Below, in pieces: positions 25,848 to 33,864 of a DNA stretch of 64,000 bases (position 1 is its first letter; the number at the start of each line of letters is the position of its first letter). The stretch comes from Myxococcota bacterium (GTDB taxonomy: Bacteria; Myxococcota_A; UBA796; JAFGLY01). The stretch lies in contig JAJRWT010000089.1 in NCBI GenBank assembly GCA_024276675.1, forward strand, positions 1-64,000. Direction: 5' to 3'. The notes beneath the pieces are model-generated. The model was not told the DNA's origin, ran no database searches, and saw nothing but the letters and a program-made list of their open reading frames with translations. Position numbers and translations under genes: made by a program.

Positions 25848-26453
25848 CTACTGGACGGGAGAGACGTTCCCGGCGTCTATGGCCAGCAGCTCGACGTCGT
25901 ACAGGAGTGTTGCGCCCTTGGGAAGATCGGTGGAGGCCGGGGTGCCGTCCGGGTAGCTCGTGAGTTCCGGGGGGATGAGCAGGCGGCGCTTTTCCGCCAC
26001 TTTCATGGAGGAGATGGCTGCTTCCAGCCCCGTGGGGAGCTGGTCCTTGCCCATTGTGACGCGAAGGGGACGGCCCTTGTCCACCGTGCTGTCGAAGCGG
26101 TAGCCCGTGTCGGCCAGCCAGGCGGTGTAGTGAATCTCGATTTCCTGTCCCGGTTGCGGGCTTGCTCCACCACCTTTGCTGAGAACAGCGTATTTCAGGC
26201 CGGATGGAGTGTCACGGAAGGCGACCCCTTCAGGGATGGGCGGTGGGCCCTGGCCTTCGGTGGGCAATGTGAGCGTACTGCCCGTGGAAGAGGGTTCTTC
26301 GGTGGGCGGATTGTCTGCTGTCTGCTGGGCAGCGGAAACCCGGGTGGGGCCGGCATCGCCAGCTACCGTGTCGCCATCGCAGCCCTGGAGAGCAAAGATG
26401 GTGGGCATGAGGATGGCGGCAAGGGCGAGCGGGAGTTGTTTGCCTCTGGACAA
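25848..26453 (-). CDS. FKBP-type peptidyl-prolyl isomerase lipoprotein
   Basis: A 201-residue protein beginning at TTG 26453, chosen because GGAGG lies about 5 bases upstream and a lipoprotein signal follows (LALAAILMPTIFALQGC, Cys25). A Ser/Thr/Pro linker leads to one FKBP domain: SGLKYAVLSKGGGASPQPGQ, IHYTAWLADTGYRFDSTVDKG, and TGLEAAISSMKVAEKRRLLIPP. The RFDST segment and the M-x-V-G/A-E-K-R-x-L-x-I-P segment are the FKBP active-site borders. It is a lipid-anchored prolyl isomerase of the envelope, the third folding factor in this window. It is divergent from pgi across 171 bases. Confidence 0.88.
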   Translation of the reverse strand: MSRGKQLPLALAAILMPTIFALQGCDGDTVAGDAGPTRVSAAQQTADNPPTEEPSSTGSTLTLPTEGQGPPPIPEGVAFRDTPSGLKYAVLSKGGGASPQPGQEIEIHYTAWLADTGYRFDSTVDKGRPLRVTMGKDQLPTGLEAAISSMKVAEKRRLLIPPELTSYPDGTPASTDLPKGATLLYDVELLAIDAGNVSPVQ

Positions 26454-26550
26454 GTTACCTCCGAACTATCGCGTATCCGTACCCGTGGTGCGGGGATCGT
26501 GCAAGTGTATGACAGACGATCCTCCCCGCCTCGTAACTCCAGGGCTGTTA

Positions 26551-26566
26551 TCCGGCTGCCCGGATG
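26551..26566. promoter_or_regulatory. Short dyad in the FKBP/pgi divergent region
   Basis: ATCCGG, a four-base spacer and CCGGAT form a perfect dyad midway between two divergent genes. It could be an operator or a leader hairpin; nothing identifies the factor. Confidence 0.25.
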
Positions 26567-26624
26567 ATAGGGTGGGATCTCCCAGATGGTATCCAGCTCG
26601 AGTTTCCAGGAGAGGGTAGTTACG

Positions 26625-28220
26625 ATGATGAGCCGGCAAGCAGGTGAAGAATGGCGAAGTCTGAATCGTTGGTGGAAGCGTATTCCATCAACGGGGCTCT
26701 CAATTGATCTATCCGGTATGGGCATGGAGTCACTGGAGCCCTGGAAAAAACCACTGGAACAGGCCATGGCCTCCATGACAGAGCTGGAGGCGGGTTCGCT
26801 GGCGAATCCCGACGAGGGCCGGCGCGTGGGGCACTACTGGTTGAGAGCGCCCCACCTGGCACCGGATGAAGGGATCCGCTCCCAGATCCTTGGGGTTCAA
26901 CCCCTGGTGGACGCCCTGGTGGAGCGCTGGCTGGACGAGCTGCGTCCGGAATGGGTCCTGCACCTGGGAATAGGCGGCTCTGCCCTGGGACCGGAGCTGC
27001 TGGCCGACGCCCTCCCGGGGCACGGTCCCATCCCCGCCAGTCATTACCTGGTCCTGGACAACAGCGACTCGGAGACCTTCCAGGCAGCCCTGGGAAGGGT
27101 GGACCTGGCCAGGACCGCCGTGCTGGTGGTGAGCAAGTCGGGACGTACGCCCGAAACAAGAAACGCCCTGCTGCGCGTAAGGCAGGCTTGTGACTCCAGG
27201 AGCCTGCCCTTTGCACCCCGGGCGGCTGCCATCACCGGCGCCGATTCCGTTCTCCACGAGATGGCCAGGTCCCAACGGTGGGCGGGGATCCTCCCACTGT
27301 GGTCATGGGTGGGCGGCAGGACCAGCTTGACGGGCCCCGTGGGGCTGCTTCCGGCGGCTCTGCTGGGCCTGGACGGGCGGGCGTTTCTGGAAGGGGCCGC
27401 GGCCATGGATCAGGCCACCAGGCTGCCCCCGGAGCACAACCCCGCGGCCTGGCTCGCCGCGGCCTGGGCCAGGGCCCAGGCAGGCAGGCATCGTCACATG
27501 GTCCTGCTACCCTATTGCGACCGGCTCAGGTACCTGGGTCGCTACATGCAGCAACTGGTGATGGAATCCCTGGGAAAGCGCAGGGACAGGGCGGGTGTCA
27601 ACGTCAGGACGGGCCTCACGGTGTTCGGCAACAAGGGTTCCACCGACCAGCACGCCTACGTGCAGCAACTGCGCGACGGTCCCGACGACTTCTTTGCCAC
27701 CTTCGTCCAGGTTCTGGCTCCATCCTCCCCCGATCCGGTCCTTCACCGGGGGACCACGGCCTGGGACACCCTGCAGGCTTTGCTGCTGGGCACCCGGAAC
27801 GCCCTGGCCGACGACGGCAAGCTGAGCCTGACCCTGGTGCTGGATCGGCTCGTCCCCCGCAGCCTGGGCGCTCTCATCGCGCTCTTCGAGCGGGCGGTGG
27901 GCATCTATGCCGAGATGTTGAACGTGAACGCCTACAACCAGCCCGGAGTCGAGGCCGGCAAGAAGGCCGCTTCCCGGGCTCTGGAGCTTCAAGCAGAGCT
28001 GTTGAATGCTCTTGACCACCGACCCAGGGGGGCCCAGGAGTTGTCCCGCGTGGTGGGTGCCCATGATCCCGCGCTGTGTTGGCGCATCCTCACCAGGCTT
28101 GCCGGCTCCCCGGGCAGGGGCGTGGGGATGGTCTCCGCCGATACTCCAGGCGGGTGCAGGTTCTACCGTGCCCGGGAAGATGTCGCTCTTGACCGGCAGG
28201 ATGGCGTGCAGCGACCGTAA
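26625..28220 (+). CDS. pgi: Glucose-6-phosphate isomerase
   Basis: A 531-residue cytosolic enzyme interconverting glucose-6-phosphate and fructose-6-phosphate in glycolysis and gluconeogenesis. The ATG at 26625 has AGGAGAGG about 8 bases upstream, preferred over an ATG at 26586. Family signatures are present: HLGIGGSALGPELL, VLDNSDSETF, VVSKSGRTPETRNAL (phosphate-binding SIS segment), VMESLGKRRDRAGVNV, GNKGSTDQHAYVQQLRDGP with the catalytic Glu/His neighbourhood, and NAYNQPGVEAGK. The C-terminal about 70 residues after the PGI core form a small extension found in related deltaproteobacterial enzymes. The stop codon lies inside a dispersed 24-base repeat. Confidence 0.95.
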   Translation: MMSRQAGEEWRSLNRWWKRIPSTGLSIDLSGMGMESLEPWKKPLEQAMASMTELEAGSLANPDEGRRVGHYWLRAPHLAPDEGIRSQILGVQPLVDALVERWLDELRPEWVLHLGIGGSALGPELLADALPGHGPIPASHYLVLDNSDSETFQAALGRVDLARTAVLVVSKSGRTPETRNALLRVRQACDSRSLPFAPRAAAITGADSVLHEMARSQRWAGILPLWSWVGGRTSLTGPVGLLPAALLGLDGRAFLEGAAAMDQATRLPPEHNPAAWLAAAWARAQAGRHRHMVLLPYCDRLRYLGRYMQQLVMESLGKRRDRAGVNVRTGLTVFGNKGSTDQHAYVQQLRDGPDDFFATFVQVLAPSSPDPVLHRGTTAWDTLQALLLGTRNALADDGKLSLTLVLDRLVPRSLGALIALFERAVGIYAEMLNVNAYNQPGVEAGKKAASRALELQAELLNALDHRPRGAQELSRVVGAHDPALCWRILTRLAGSPGRGVGMVSADTPGGCRFYRAREDVALDRQDGVQRP

Positions 28221-28239
28221 CGGATGACGGGCCCTGGCC
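28216..28239 (+). repeat. Dispersed intergenic repeat core, copy 3, overlapping the pgi stop
   Basis: These 24 bases are identical to 15111-15134, and the four bases GCGA just to the left (after one mismatch) also match. The TAA stop of pgi (28218-28220) is part of the repeat. Similarity ends abruptly on the right. Confidence 0.75.
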
Positions 28240-28280
28240 GATGTCGTGTAGCGCAGGCCATATTGGGACACTTCGAAGCT

Positions 28281-28300
28281 CCTGCCCCTGGAGGGGCGGG
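28281..28300. terminator. GC-rich hairpin between convergent pgi and pal
   Basis: CCTGCCCC and GGGGCGGG pair over eight positions (one G-U) around the loop TGGA, between two convergent genes. No T-tract follows, so factor-assisted or bidirectional termination is likely if it works at all. Confidence 0.45.
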
Positions 28301-28332
28301 ATCGCGGTGGAGCCGGCAGGGGCCACAGCCCG

Positions 28333-28866
28333 TCAGTCCGTGGTTCCCGCCACTTTGCCCCTGCCCCAGGAGATCCGGAACTCGGCCCTGCGGTTCTTGC
28401 TCCAGGCGATCTCGGTGTGGGAGGGATCCAGGGGCCGTTCCTCGCCGTAGGAAATGGTGGTCAGCCTCTGGGGAGAGACCCCTTCCGCGATGATGTATTT
28501 CTGGACCGTGTCGGCGCGCTTTTGACCGAGGGCCAGGTTGTAGTCGGTTGTGCCGCGTTCGTCGGCATGGCCCTGGATTTCGACTTTTATGTCGGTGTTG
28601 TCCATGAGGATCTTGGCGTTGGCCGTCAGGGCATCCAGACCTTCGGCGTTGAGCATGGCGCTGTCGAAGTCAAAGTAGATCTTTGTGAAATTGGCCACCA
28701 GGTCTTCCACTGGTTTGGGGATCTCCTTGGGGGTGTCTTCTTGTACTGCCTGTACGGGCACAGTGGCCACGCCGACTTCCACCGGGGGGGCCTTCTTGCA
28801 GGATGCCAGGCCCAGAATGCTTGCCATGGCGAGTGTGGCGATGGGGTATGCCTTGAGAAACCTCAT
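28333..28866 (-). CDS. pal: Peptidoglycan-associated lipoprotein (Pal, OmpA family)
   Basis: A 177-residue outer-membrane lipoprotein. The ATG at 28866 is preferred because GGAG lies 9 bases upstream; an ATG two codons earlier is too close to it. The signal ends in ILGLASC. After a Pro/Val/Glu linker comes the OmpA_C domain: IYFDFDSAMLNAEGLDAL, VEIQGHADERGTTDYNLALG, and LGQKRADTVQKYI with the peptidoglycan-binding Asp and Arg. It ties the outer membrane to the wall and is normally part of Tol-Pal. No tol genes occur in the window, so pal is separated from its usual operon. Confidence 0.92.
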   Translation of the reverse strand: MRFLKAYPIATLAMASILGLASCKKAPPVEVGVATVPVQAVQEDTPKEIPKPVEDLVANFTKIYFDFDSAMLNAEGLDALTANAKILMDNTDIKVEIQGHADERGTTDYNLALGQKRADTVQKYIIAEGVSPQRLTTISYGEERPLDPSHTEIAWSKNRRAEFRISWGRGKVAGTTD

Positions 28867-29119
28867 GTTCATATACTCCGGAAAGCGGATCTCCGAAATA
28901 ACGCGAAATATACGGAGCGGGGGAGTACCGAGTTTGAAAAATCAGGCTAACACAGTTCTGTGCAGGTCAGGAGCGGTTGTTGGATCTGTCTCCGGTCCAC
29001 CATGCGTGCAAGACGCTCTTGTAGGTATAACAACAATTTCCCCCGGGGTGTGCTGTGCCTGCCCGGGAACCCGCGCCAGCGGCCTCCTTGATTCGTGTCT
29101 TTTCCCCCAGGCAGCCCCC

Positions 29120-30196
29120 ATGATACCTCCACCGCCGATTCCCTCCGACGGACTTCCTCCTGGCCATGTCCTGAGCCATTGGCCCCAGACTGGGGGTCGC
29201 CCCGTGGTAGTGCCGGAGCCAGGCGGGCTGATAAATCGCACCTGGGCTGTGGGCGACCCGCCCGGTTTTGCCCTTCAGTTGGTGAACCCCATGTTTCCCG
29301 CCCAGGTCAACGAACGCATGGGCTGGGTGACCAGGCGCCTTCGGGAACGGGGATTGGCGGCACCCGTGCTGCTGCCCACCGCCGAAGGTCGACTCACCGT
29401 TCCCCAGCCAGGCGGGGGCTGTTGGAGGCTCCTGACGTGGATCCCGGGGCGTACCTGCCACAAGGTTCGGCGGCCACAGCAGGCCGAAAGCGCGGGCCGC
29501 CTCGTAGCCCTCTTCCACCGTGCCCTGCTGGGAAGCGAGGCCCGACTCACTCCCCTGCGCCCCGGCGTTCATGACACCATCCTCCACATGGGGCGCCTGG
29601 AGCAGGTATTGGAACGATGTCACGGCCATGGACTCGGGGAGCAGATACTGGAACTGGGGGCTGGAATACTGGAAACGTGGCGGCGTGACATCCGTGGCAA
29701 GGTGGTATCCGGACTGCCCATCCGGCCAGCCCACGGGGACCTGAAGATCTCCAACGTTCGTTTCGACCAGGATGGAAGAACCGCCGTGAGTCTCATCGAC
29801 CTGGACACCCTGGGCAGCATGACGCTGGACGCCGAGTTGGGAGACGCCCTACGTTCCTGGTGCAACAGGGCCGAAACCGAGGCAGACATGCCTCGCCTGG
29901 ATCTCGACTTCTTTCGGGCAGCCCTGGAAGGATATCTTTCCACGGCAGACTTCGTCACCGCCGAGGAACGGCTGTCTCTGGTCCCTGGGATGGCGCGGAT
30001 TTCGCTGGAACTTGCAGCCCGGTTCTGCGCCGACGCCTTCCACCAGGACTATTTTTCCTGGGATCCCGCCATTGCCCCCAGCCATGGCGAGCACAACCTC
30101 CTGCGGGCTCGTTCGCAGTTCCTGCTCGCCAAAGAGGTCCTGCGGCAGCAAAGAACGCTGGAGCAGTGCCTGGGCAGGATCCGTCGTGGTGGCTGA
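29120..30196 (+). CDS. APH-family phosphotransferase (sugar/choline kinase-like)
   Basis: A 358-residue soluble kinase. The Brenner-type catalytic loop is PAHGDLKISNVRF with catalytic Asp in HGD and the metal-binding Asn in SNV, followed by the second metal site LIDLDTLGSM. The N-lobe reads GGLINRTWAVGD and FALQLVNPMF. This layout is shared by aminoglycoside phosphotransferases, N-acetylhexosamine 1-kinases and choline kinases. The GGLINRTW opening most resembles the hexosamine-kinase subgroup, so a sugar substrate is my guess. The start has only a weak ribosome-binding site. No resistance context is present. Confidence 0.85.
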   Translation: MIPPPPIPSDGLPPGHVLSHWPQTGGRPVVVPEPGGLINRTWAVGDPPGFALQLVNPMFPAQVNERMGWVTRRLRERGLAAPVLLPTAEGRLTVPQPGGGCWRLLTWIPGRTCHKVRRPQQAESAGRLVALFHRALLGSEARLTPLRPGVHDTILHMGRLEQVLERCHGHGLGEQILELGAGILETWRRDIRGKVVSGLPIRPAHGDLKISNVRFDQDGRTAVSLIDLDTLGSMTLDAELGDALRSWCNRAETEADMPRLDLDFFRAALEGYLSTADFVTAEERLSLVPGMARISLELAARFCADAFHQDYFSWDPAIAPSHGEHNLLRARSQFLLAKEVLRQQRTLEQCLGRIRRGG

Positions 30197-30307
30197 ACAG
30201 GACCTGACGCGTGGAGCAGGTTTCCAGCCAGCAGGATTGGAGCAGGCTTCCTGCGGAACAGTCGTTCCCGTGTACTTCCATGGCGCGCCATGCGGGCCTT
30301 TGAAGGC

Positions 30308-30313
30308 TATACT
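30308..30313 (+). promoter_or_regulatory. TATACT -10 candidate for the ASST-like operon
   Basis: TATACT matches five of six -10 positions and lies 80 bases before the first gene. The same hexamer occurs upstream of other lipoprotein genes in the window (7092 region and about 40456). No good -35 is visible. Confidence 0.3.
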
Positions 30314-30393
30314 CTGGGTCGGGTGGTCGCAGCCCAGCTTGGCTGGCGGGGCATCAGCCTGGCGATGGCAGCCGAAACGGAAGGAGTTCCTCA

Positions 30394-31377
30394 ATGATCA
30401 CGCGTTTGGAGTTGGGATTTGTGCTGGCATGTGCCGGTTTCCCCGCCTGCCAGGGCTCCCATGGGGACTGCGGCTCCTATGTGGATGGTGAGTCGCTTTT
30501 TCTCCAGGATTCAAACAACTACAGCTTCCATGGCGGCATGGACATCTCCTCGGCACCCGTTGCGGAAATGCAGGATATCCTGGTGGATTGGAGCGGCCTC
30601 TCCGTGGACATGGTGGGGCACGACCTGGACCCTTCGGTTGACATCCTGACCCTGGAACTCGTGCTTTTCCGCTACTTGACCCAGGAACAGGTGGAGCAGG
30701 GGCTGGAAGACGACGACTTGAACCAATCGGACGTTGCTCTGTTCGCGTCCACGGAGACCAATGGATCCACGTCCGCCTATCTGAGCGAGTTGAACGTCCT
30801 GGCCTACTCCTTCGACCCCGAAACCTACCTGCAACAGGACTATGGCACCTGGCTGCTCCTGTTGACCGACGACTTGGACTACGGAGTGGGGACCCGCATG
30901 GCCTTGTTCCTGGAACCTGTGGTCGCTGAGTCCAACACGCGGGTGGAAGTGGGGAACGACTCCATGGTACTGGACGTCGAAGCGATCATCACGGACCTGG
31001 AGAAGGTGGAGCTACCCCAGGATGAGCCGGAGGTGACCGTGGACTGGACGGCCCTGGAATACGACAGCCGTGGCAACGACCTGGTAATGTCCGACATAGA
31101 CCAGCTCACCGTTGCGCATTTTGCCAATCTTACCCTGGAAGAGATCCAGGCTTCGTTTCTGGACATCGAGCTTCTGGCCGACCAGATGTGGAGTGCCGGT
31201 ATCGAATCGGGTAGTTCGCTGCGCCTGAGTGCCCTGGGGAACGACTCTGGTTCGTTCACCGGGGTGGATTCCAGCGGAACGTGGTTGCTCTCGCTGAACT
31301 GCACCACTTGCTCAAACCCGGCGCCCCTTTTCCTGACGGTGCTTGAACCATGTTCCAGCGAGACAGACAAAGAATGA
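30394..31377 (+). CDS. Secreted acidic protein with internal duplication
   Basis: A 327-residue protein with AAGGAG before the ATG. The signal runs to GFPAC, suggesting a lipoprotein with Cys19. The mature protein is very acidic and contains two related halves. ILVDWSGLSVDMVGHDLDPS and ILTLELVLFRYLTQEQVEQG in the first align with VTVDWTALEYDSRGNDLVMS and QLTVAHFANLTLEEIQASF in the second. Shared positions are VDWSxL, G-x-DL, and LTxE. It may be a tandem beta domain resembling fibronectin or PPC folds; I recognise no named family. It heads an operon in which the next gene starts inside its stop (ATGA). Confidence 0.75.
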   Translation: MITRLELGFVLACAGFPACQGSHGDCGSYVDGESLFLQDSNNYSFHGGMDISSAPVAEMQDILVDWSGLSVDMVGHDLDPSVDILTLELVLFRYLTQEQVEQGLEDDDLNQSDVALFASTETNGSTSAYLSELNVLAYSFDPETYLQQDYGTWLLLLTDDLDYGVGTRMALFLEPVVAESNTRVEVGNDSMVLDVEAIITDLEKVELPQDEPEVTVDWTALEYDSRGNDLVMSDIDQLTVAHFANLTLEEIQASFLDIELLADQMWSAGIESGSSLRLSALGNDSGSFTGVDSSGTWLLSLNCTTCSNPAPLFLTVLEPCSSETDKE

Positions 31378-32837
31378 GCGACTTCGCAGCCCGACGAAAG
31401 CCCAACCTGGACATACCCTGGTGGGCCAGGTGGACTTTCCCATCGTCCCGTTTTTCCCCGGGCTTGCTTGTAGTTGTGCTCATGGGCGCACCTTCCTGCA
31501 GGGAAGACATCATCTCTCCCTTCGATGAAGTGCATGCCTTCGTGGGCGATATCGGCACCATGGTCACCGTGGAATGGGTCATATCTGGCAGCAGCCCTCA
31601 GCTCTCCTGGGTGGAGGTCACGGGTTTCGATGGTTCGGAAAGAACCGTTGATGCTGAACGCGACGCGGATGGCACCTACCGTGCACGCGTGTTCCAGCTC
31701 GAGCCCAACACCCCATACCACTACCAGGCGGCCATGTTCCGCGACGGATACATCGCCAGGAGCGCGCAAAAGACCATCTCCACCAACGCCGTGCCCCAGG
31801 TGATCCCGGAATTGAACGTCGAGGAAACCGGAAGCGGGGTGGGCACCGACGGCTTGCTGTTGACCGTGTTGATCTCCAATATTTCCTGTCCGGTCATCCT
31901 GGATGCCAACAGTGATCTCATCTGGTGGTACATCCAGGACGACGAAGATCTCGCCGCCACGAGGGCGCTGTTGTCCAGCGACGGTGAACACGTCCTCTTC
32001 AACTCCTTCAACGTGGACGCCGTTTTCCCCTCCGAAGAAGGCGACACGGGGACCGAGGTCGGGGAATCCTACATATACAAGGTATCTCTGGACGGTTCCG
32101 AGATTTCTGTCTTGGAGACTCCCATGGGCCACCACGATTTCACCCAGCTTCCCGACGGCACCTTGGCATACCTGACTGCCGAATTCCAGGAACACGAAGG
32201 GCAGTTGGTGAGGGGAGACGGCGTGGTGGAGCTGGCTCCCGACGGCACGGTGACCCAGATCTGGTCCGCCTGGGACGACCCGGAGCTGTACAGCTCCTGG
32301 TTTCCATCCCAGGACTTCGTACTGCCGATGGCCAACGCGCTGGAGTACGTGGAAAGCGAAGATGCCTATTACGTTTCCCTCGGCCAGATCATCGGTATCG
32401 GTACTTTCGTCAAGATTGATCGCGGCACGGGTGAGCCCGTCTGGCTGTTGGGCGGAGAAACCAGCGACATCGAAATCCTCTCCCAGGAAAGGGAGTTCAG
32501 CCACCAGCACCAGTTCGACGTACTGGACAACGGCATCCTCATGTTCGACAACGGCCTGGAGATCGACATGGACTCGCGGGCGGTGGAGTACTCCCTGGAC
32601 CAGCATTCCATGCAGGCGGAACAGGTCTGGAGCTACCACGCCGAGCCGGCGCTCTACACCTACGCCGGAGGCGATGCCAGCCGTCTGCCGGAAGGAGGAA
32701 CCGTCATTTCCTGGGGAACCGCGGGCCAACTGGATGAACTGGATCCCGATGGTCAACTGGTCCGTCGATTGAACACGCAGCTTGGCGCGGCCACCGGCTA
32801 CCTCCAGTGGCTCGACGGCCTGGCCGCGGAGCCTTGA
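31374..32837 (+). CDS. Arylsulfotransferase (ASST)-like lipoprotein
   Basis: A 487-residue protein whose ATG overlaps the preceding stop. The signal SPGLLVVVLMGAPSC ends in a lipobox. An Ig/fibronectin-like N-terminal module (about 45-130) is followed by a six-bladed-propeller region with the repeats of arylsulfotransferase families: MGHHDFTQLPDGTLAYL, VELAPDGTVTQIWS, SHQHQFDVLDNGILMFDNG. The His residues in HHDF and HQHQF correspond in place to the catalytic or ligand His of ASST-type enzymes, which transfer sulfate between phenols in the periplasm. Activity is plausible but not certain; many relatives are uncharacterised. Confidence 0.75.
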   Translation: MSDFAARRKPNLDIPWWARWTFPSSRFSPGLLVVVLMGAPSCREDIISPFDEVHAFVGDIGTMVTVEWVISGSSPQLSWVEVTGFDGSERTVDAERDADGTYRARVFQLEPNTPYHYQAAMFRDGYIARSAQKTISTNAVPQVIPELNVEETGSGVGTDGLLLTVLISNISCPVILDANSDLIWWYIQDDEDLAATRALLSSDGEHVLFNSFNVDAVFPSEEGDTGTEVGESYIYKVSLDGSEISVLETPMGHHDFTQLPDGTLAYLTAEFQEHEGQLVRGDGVVELAPDGTVTQIWSAWDDPELYSSWFPSQDFVLPMANALEYVESEDAYYVSLGQIIGIGTFVKIDRGTGEPVWLLGGETSDIEILSQEREFSHQHQFDVLDNGILMFDNGLEIDMDSRAVEYSLDQHSMQAEQVWSYHAEPALYTYAGGDASRLPEGGTVISWGTAGQLDELDPDGQLVRRLNTQLGAATGYLQWLDGLAAEP

Positions 32838-32838
32838 A

Positions 32839-33813
32839 ATGGCCAGGAGACCCGCCGCCATGACCGTCGCCGGGCACGGCACTGGAAGCCCATGGGTTCT
32901 CGTACCACTTCTGCTGCTGTTCATGGCCGGATCCGGGGCCGCGCCCCTGTTGGCCCAGGATCCCGACACATGGGAGCAGTCCGGCACATCAAAGCCGGAT
33001 TTCGCTGAACCGGCTGACACCGCCGACCCGGGTGCGGTGGCACCGGGCGATGAAACCACCTTGACGGGCGAGGAGGCCGGTGAGGGTTTACAGCCAGGCC
33101 GGGCTCCCCGGCCCGATGTTCCTTCTGAAGAGGTGATAGTCCAGGATCAGGCCATCATGCGGGCCCGGGCCCAGGTGGTCCAGTCGCTCAGGGATCTCGG
33201 CTATCGACCCAAACGCAGCAGGAACGGCCGCTTGGTCCTCGCCAACGAAGTTGCATGGAAGCCCGTCGTCCTCCTGGACGACGACGGCTGGGTGAAGGTC
33301 AAGCGTGCGCCCGTGAGCTTCCGGAAACCGCCGCAGAAGGGAATATGGAAGGGGCCGTTGGGATATCTCGTGTGTGTGGTGGATCCCTTTTCCTGCGTCC
33401 GGATGGGGGGGCAGGTGGTGAGCAGGCACAAGCTGGCCTGGGCCAAGGCGGAGGTGCTGGCCACCGTGGACTACGCCGTGGATGTATACTCGGACACCAT
33501 CATACAGGTGGCCATGCAGCGTTGGGTCCAGCAGGATCTCCCCGATGCCCTGGAGGCCCTCTGGAACGACGGACGAGGCATCTACGGGGAGCACACCTAT
33601 CCGGATCCGCCCTCACGCCGAGCTGCTATGCTGGAGTTCTGGTGGAGCAGGGCAGACAACGAGTGGGGGGAGAGGTCCAGGCAGGTGGTGCGGGACTTCA
33701 TGGAGTTTGTCGTGCAACCCAGTGAACATCCCTTCACTGTCGACGAGATCCGTCATGCGCAGGAGCGGGCACCCCAGGGCGTGGAGTTGTCCTTGCCCCC
33801 GGCCGGGCAATGA
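32839..33813 (+). CDS. Exported protein of unknown function, third gene of the ASST-like operon
   Basis: A 324-residue protein starting one base after the upstream stop, with GGAG about 8 bases before the ATG. A signal peptide (PLLLLFMAGSGAAPLLA) precedes an acidic, Pro/Thr-rich linker. A conserved-looking soluble domain begins about residue 95 (VVQSLRDLGYRPKRSRNGRL) and contains several tryptophans and two cysteines (LVCVVDPFSC). No membrane segment follows. I do not recognise the family. Tight spacing says it is made together with the ASST-like lipoprotein and may assist it. Confidence 0.7.
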   Translation: MARRPAAMTVAGHGTGSPWVLVPLLLLFMAGSGAAPLLAQDPDTWEQSGTSKPDFAEPADTADPGAVAPGDETTLTGEEAGEGLQPGRAPRPDVPSEEVIVQDQAIMRARAQVVQSLRDLGYRPKRSRNGRLVLANEVAWKPVVLLDDDGWVKVKRAPVSFRKPPQKGIWKGPLGYLVCVVDPFSCVRMGGQVVSRHKLAWAKAEVLATVDYAVDVYSDTIIQVAMQRWVQQDLPDALEALWNDGRGIYGEHTYPDPPSRRAAMLEFWWSRADNEWGERSRQVVRDFMEFVVQPSEHPFTVDEIRHAQERAPQGVELSLPPAGQ

Positions 33814-33864
33814 GCCATCCACCTGGTTTTCATCCAACGTGGCGTGAATCACTCCGTCTCGGGT

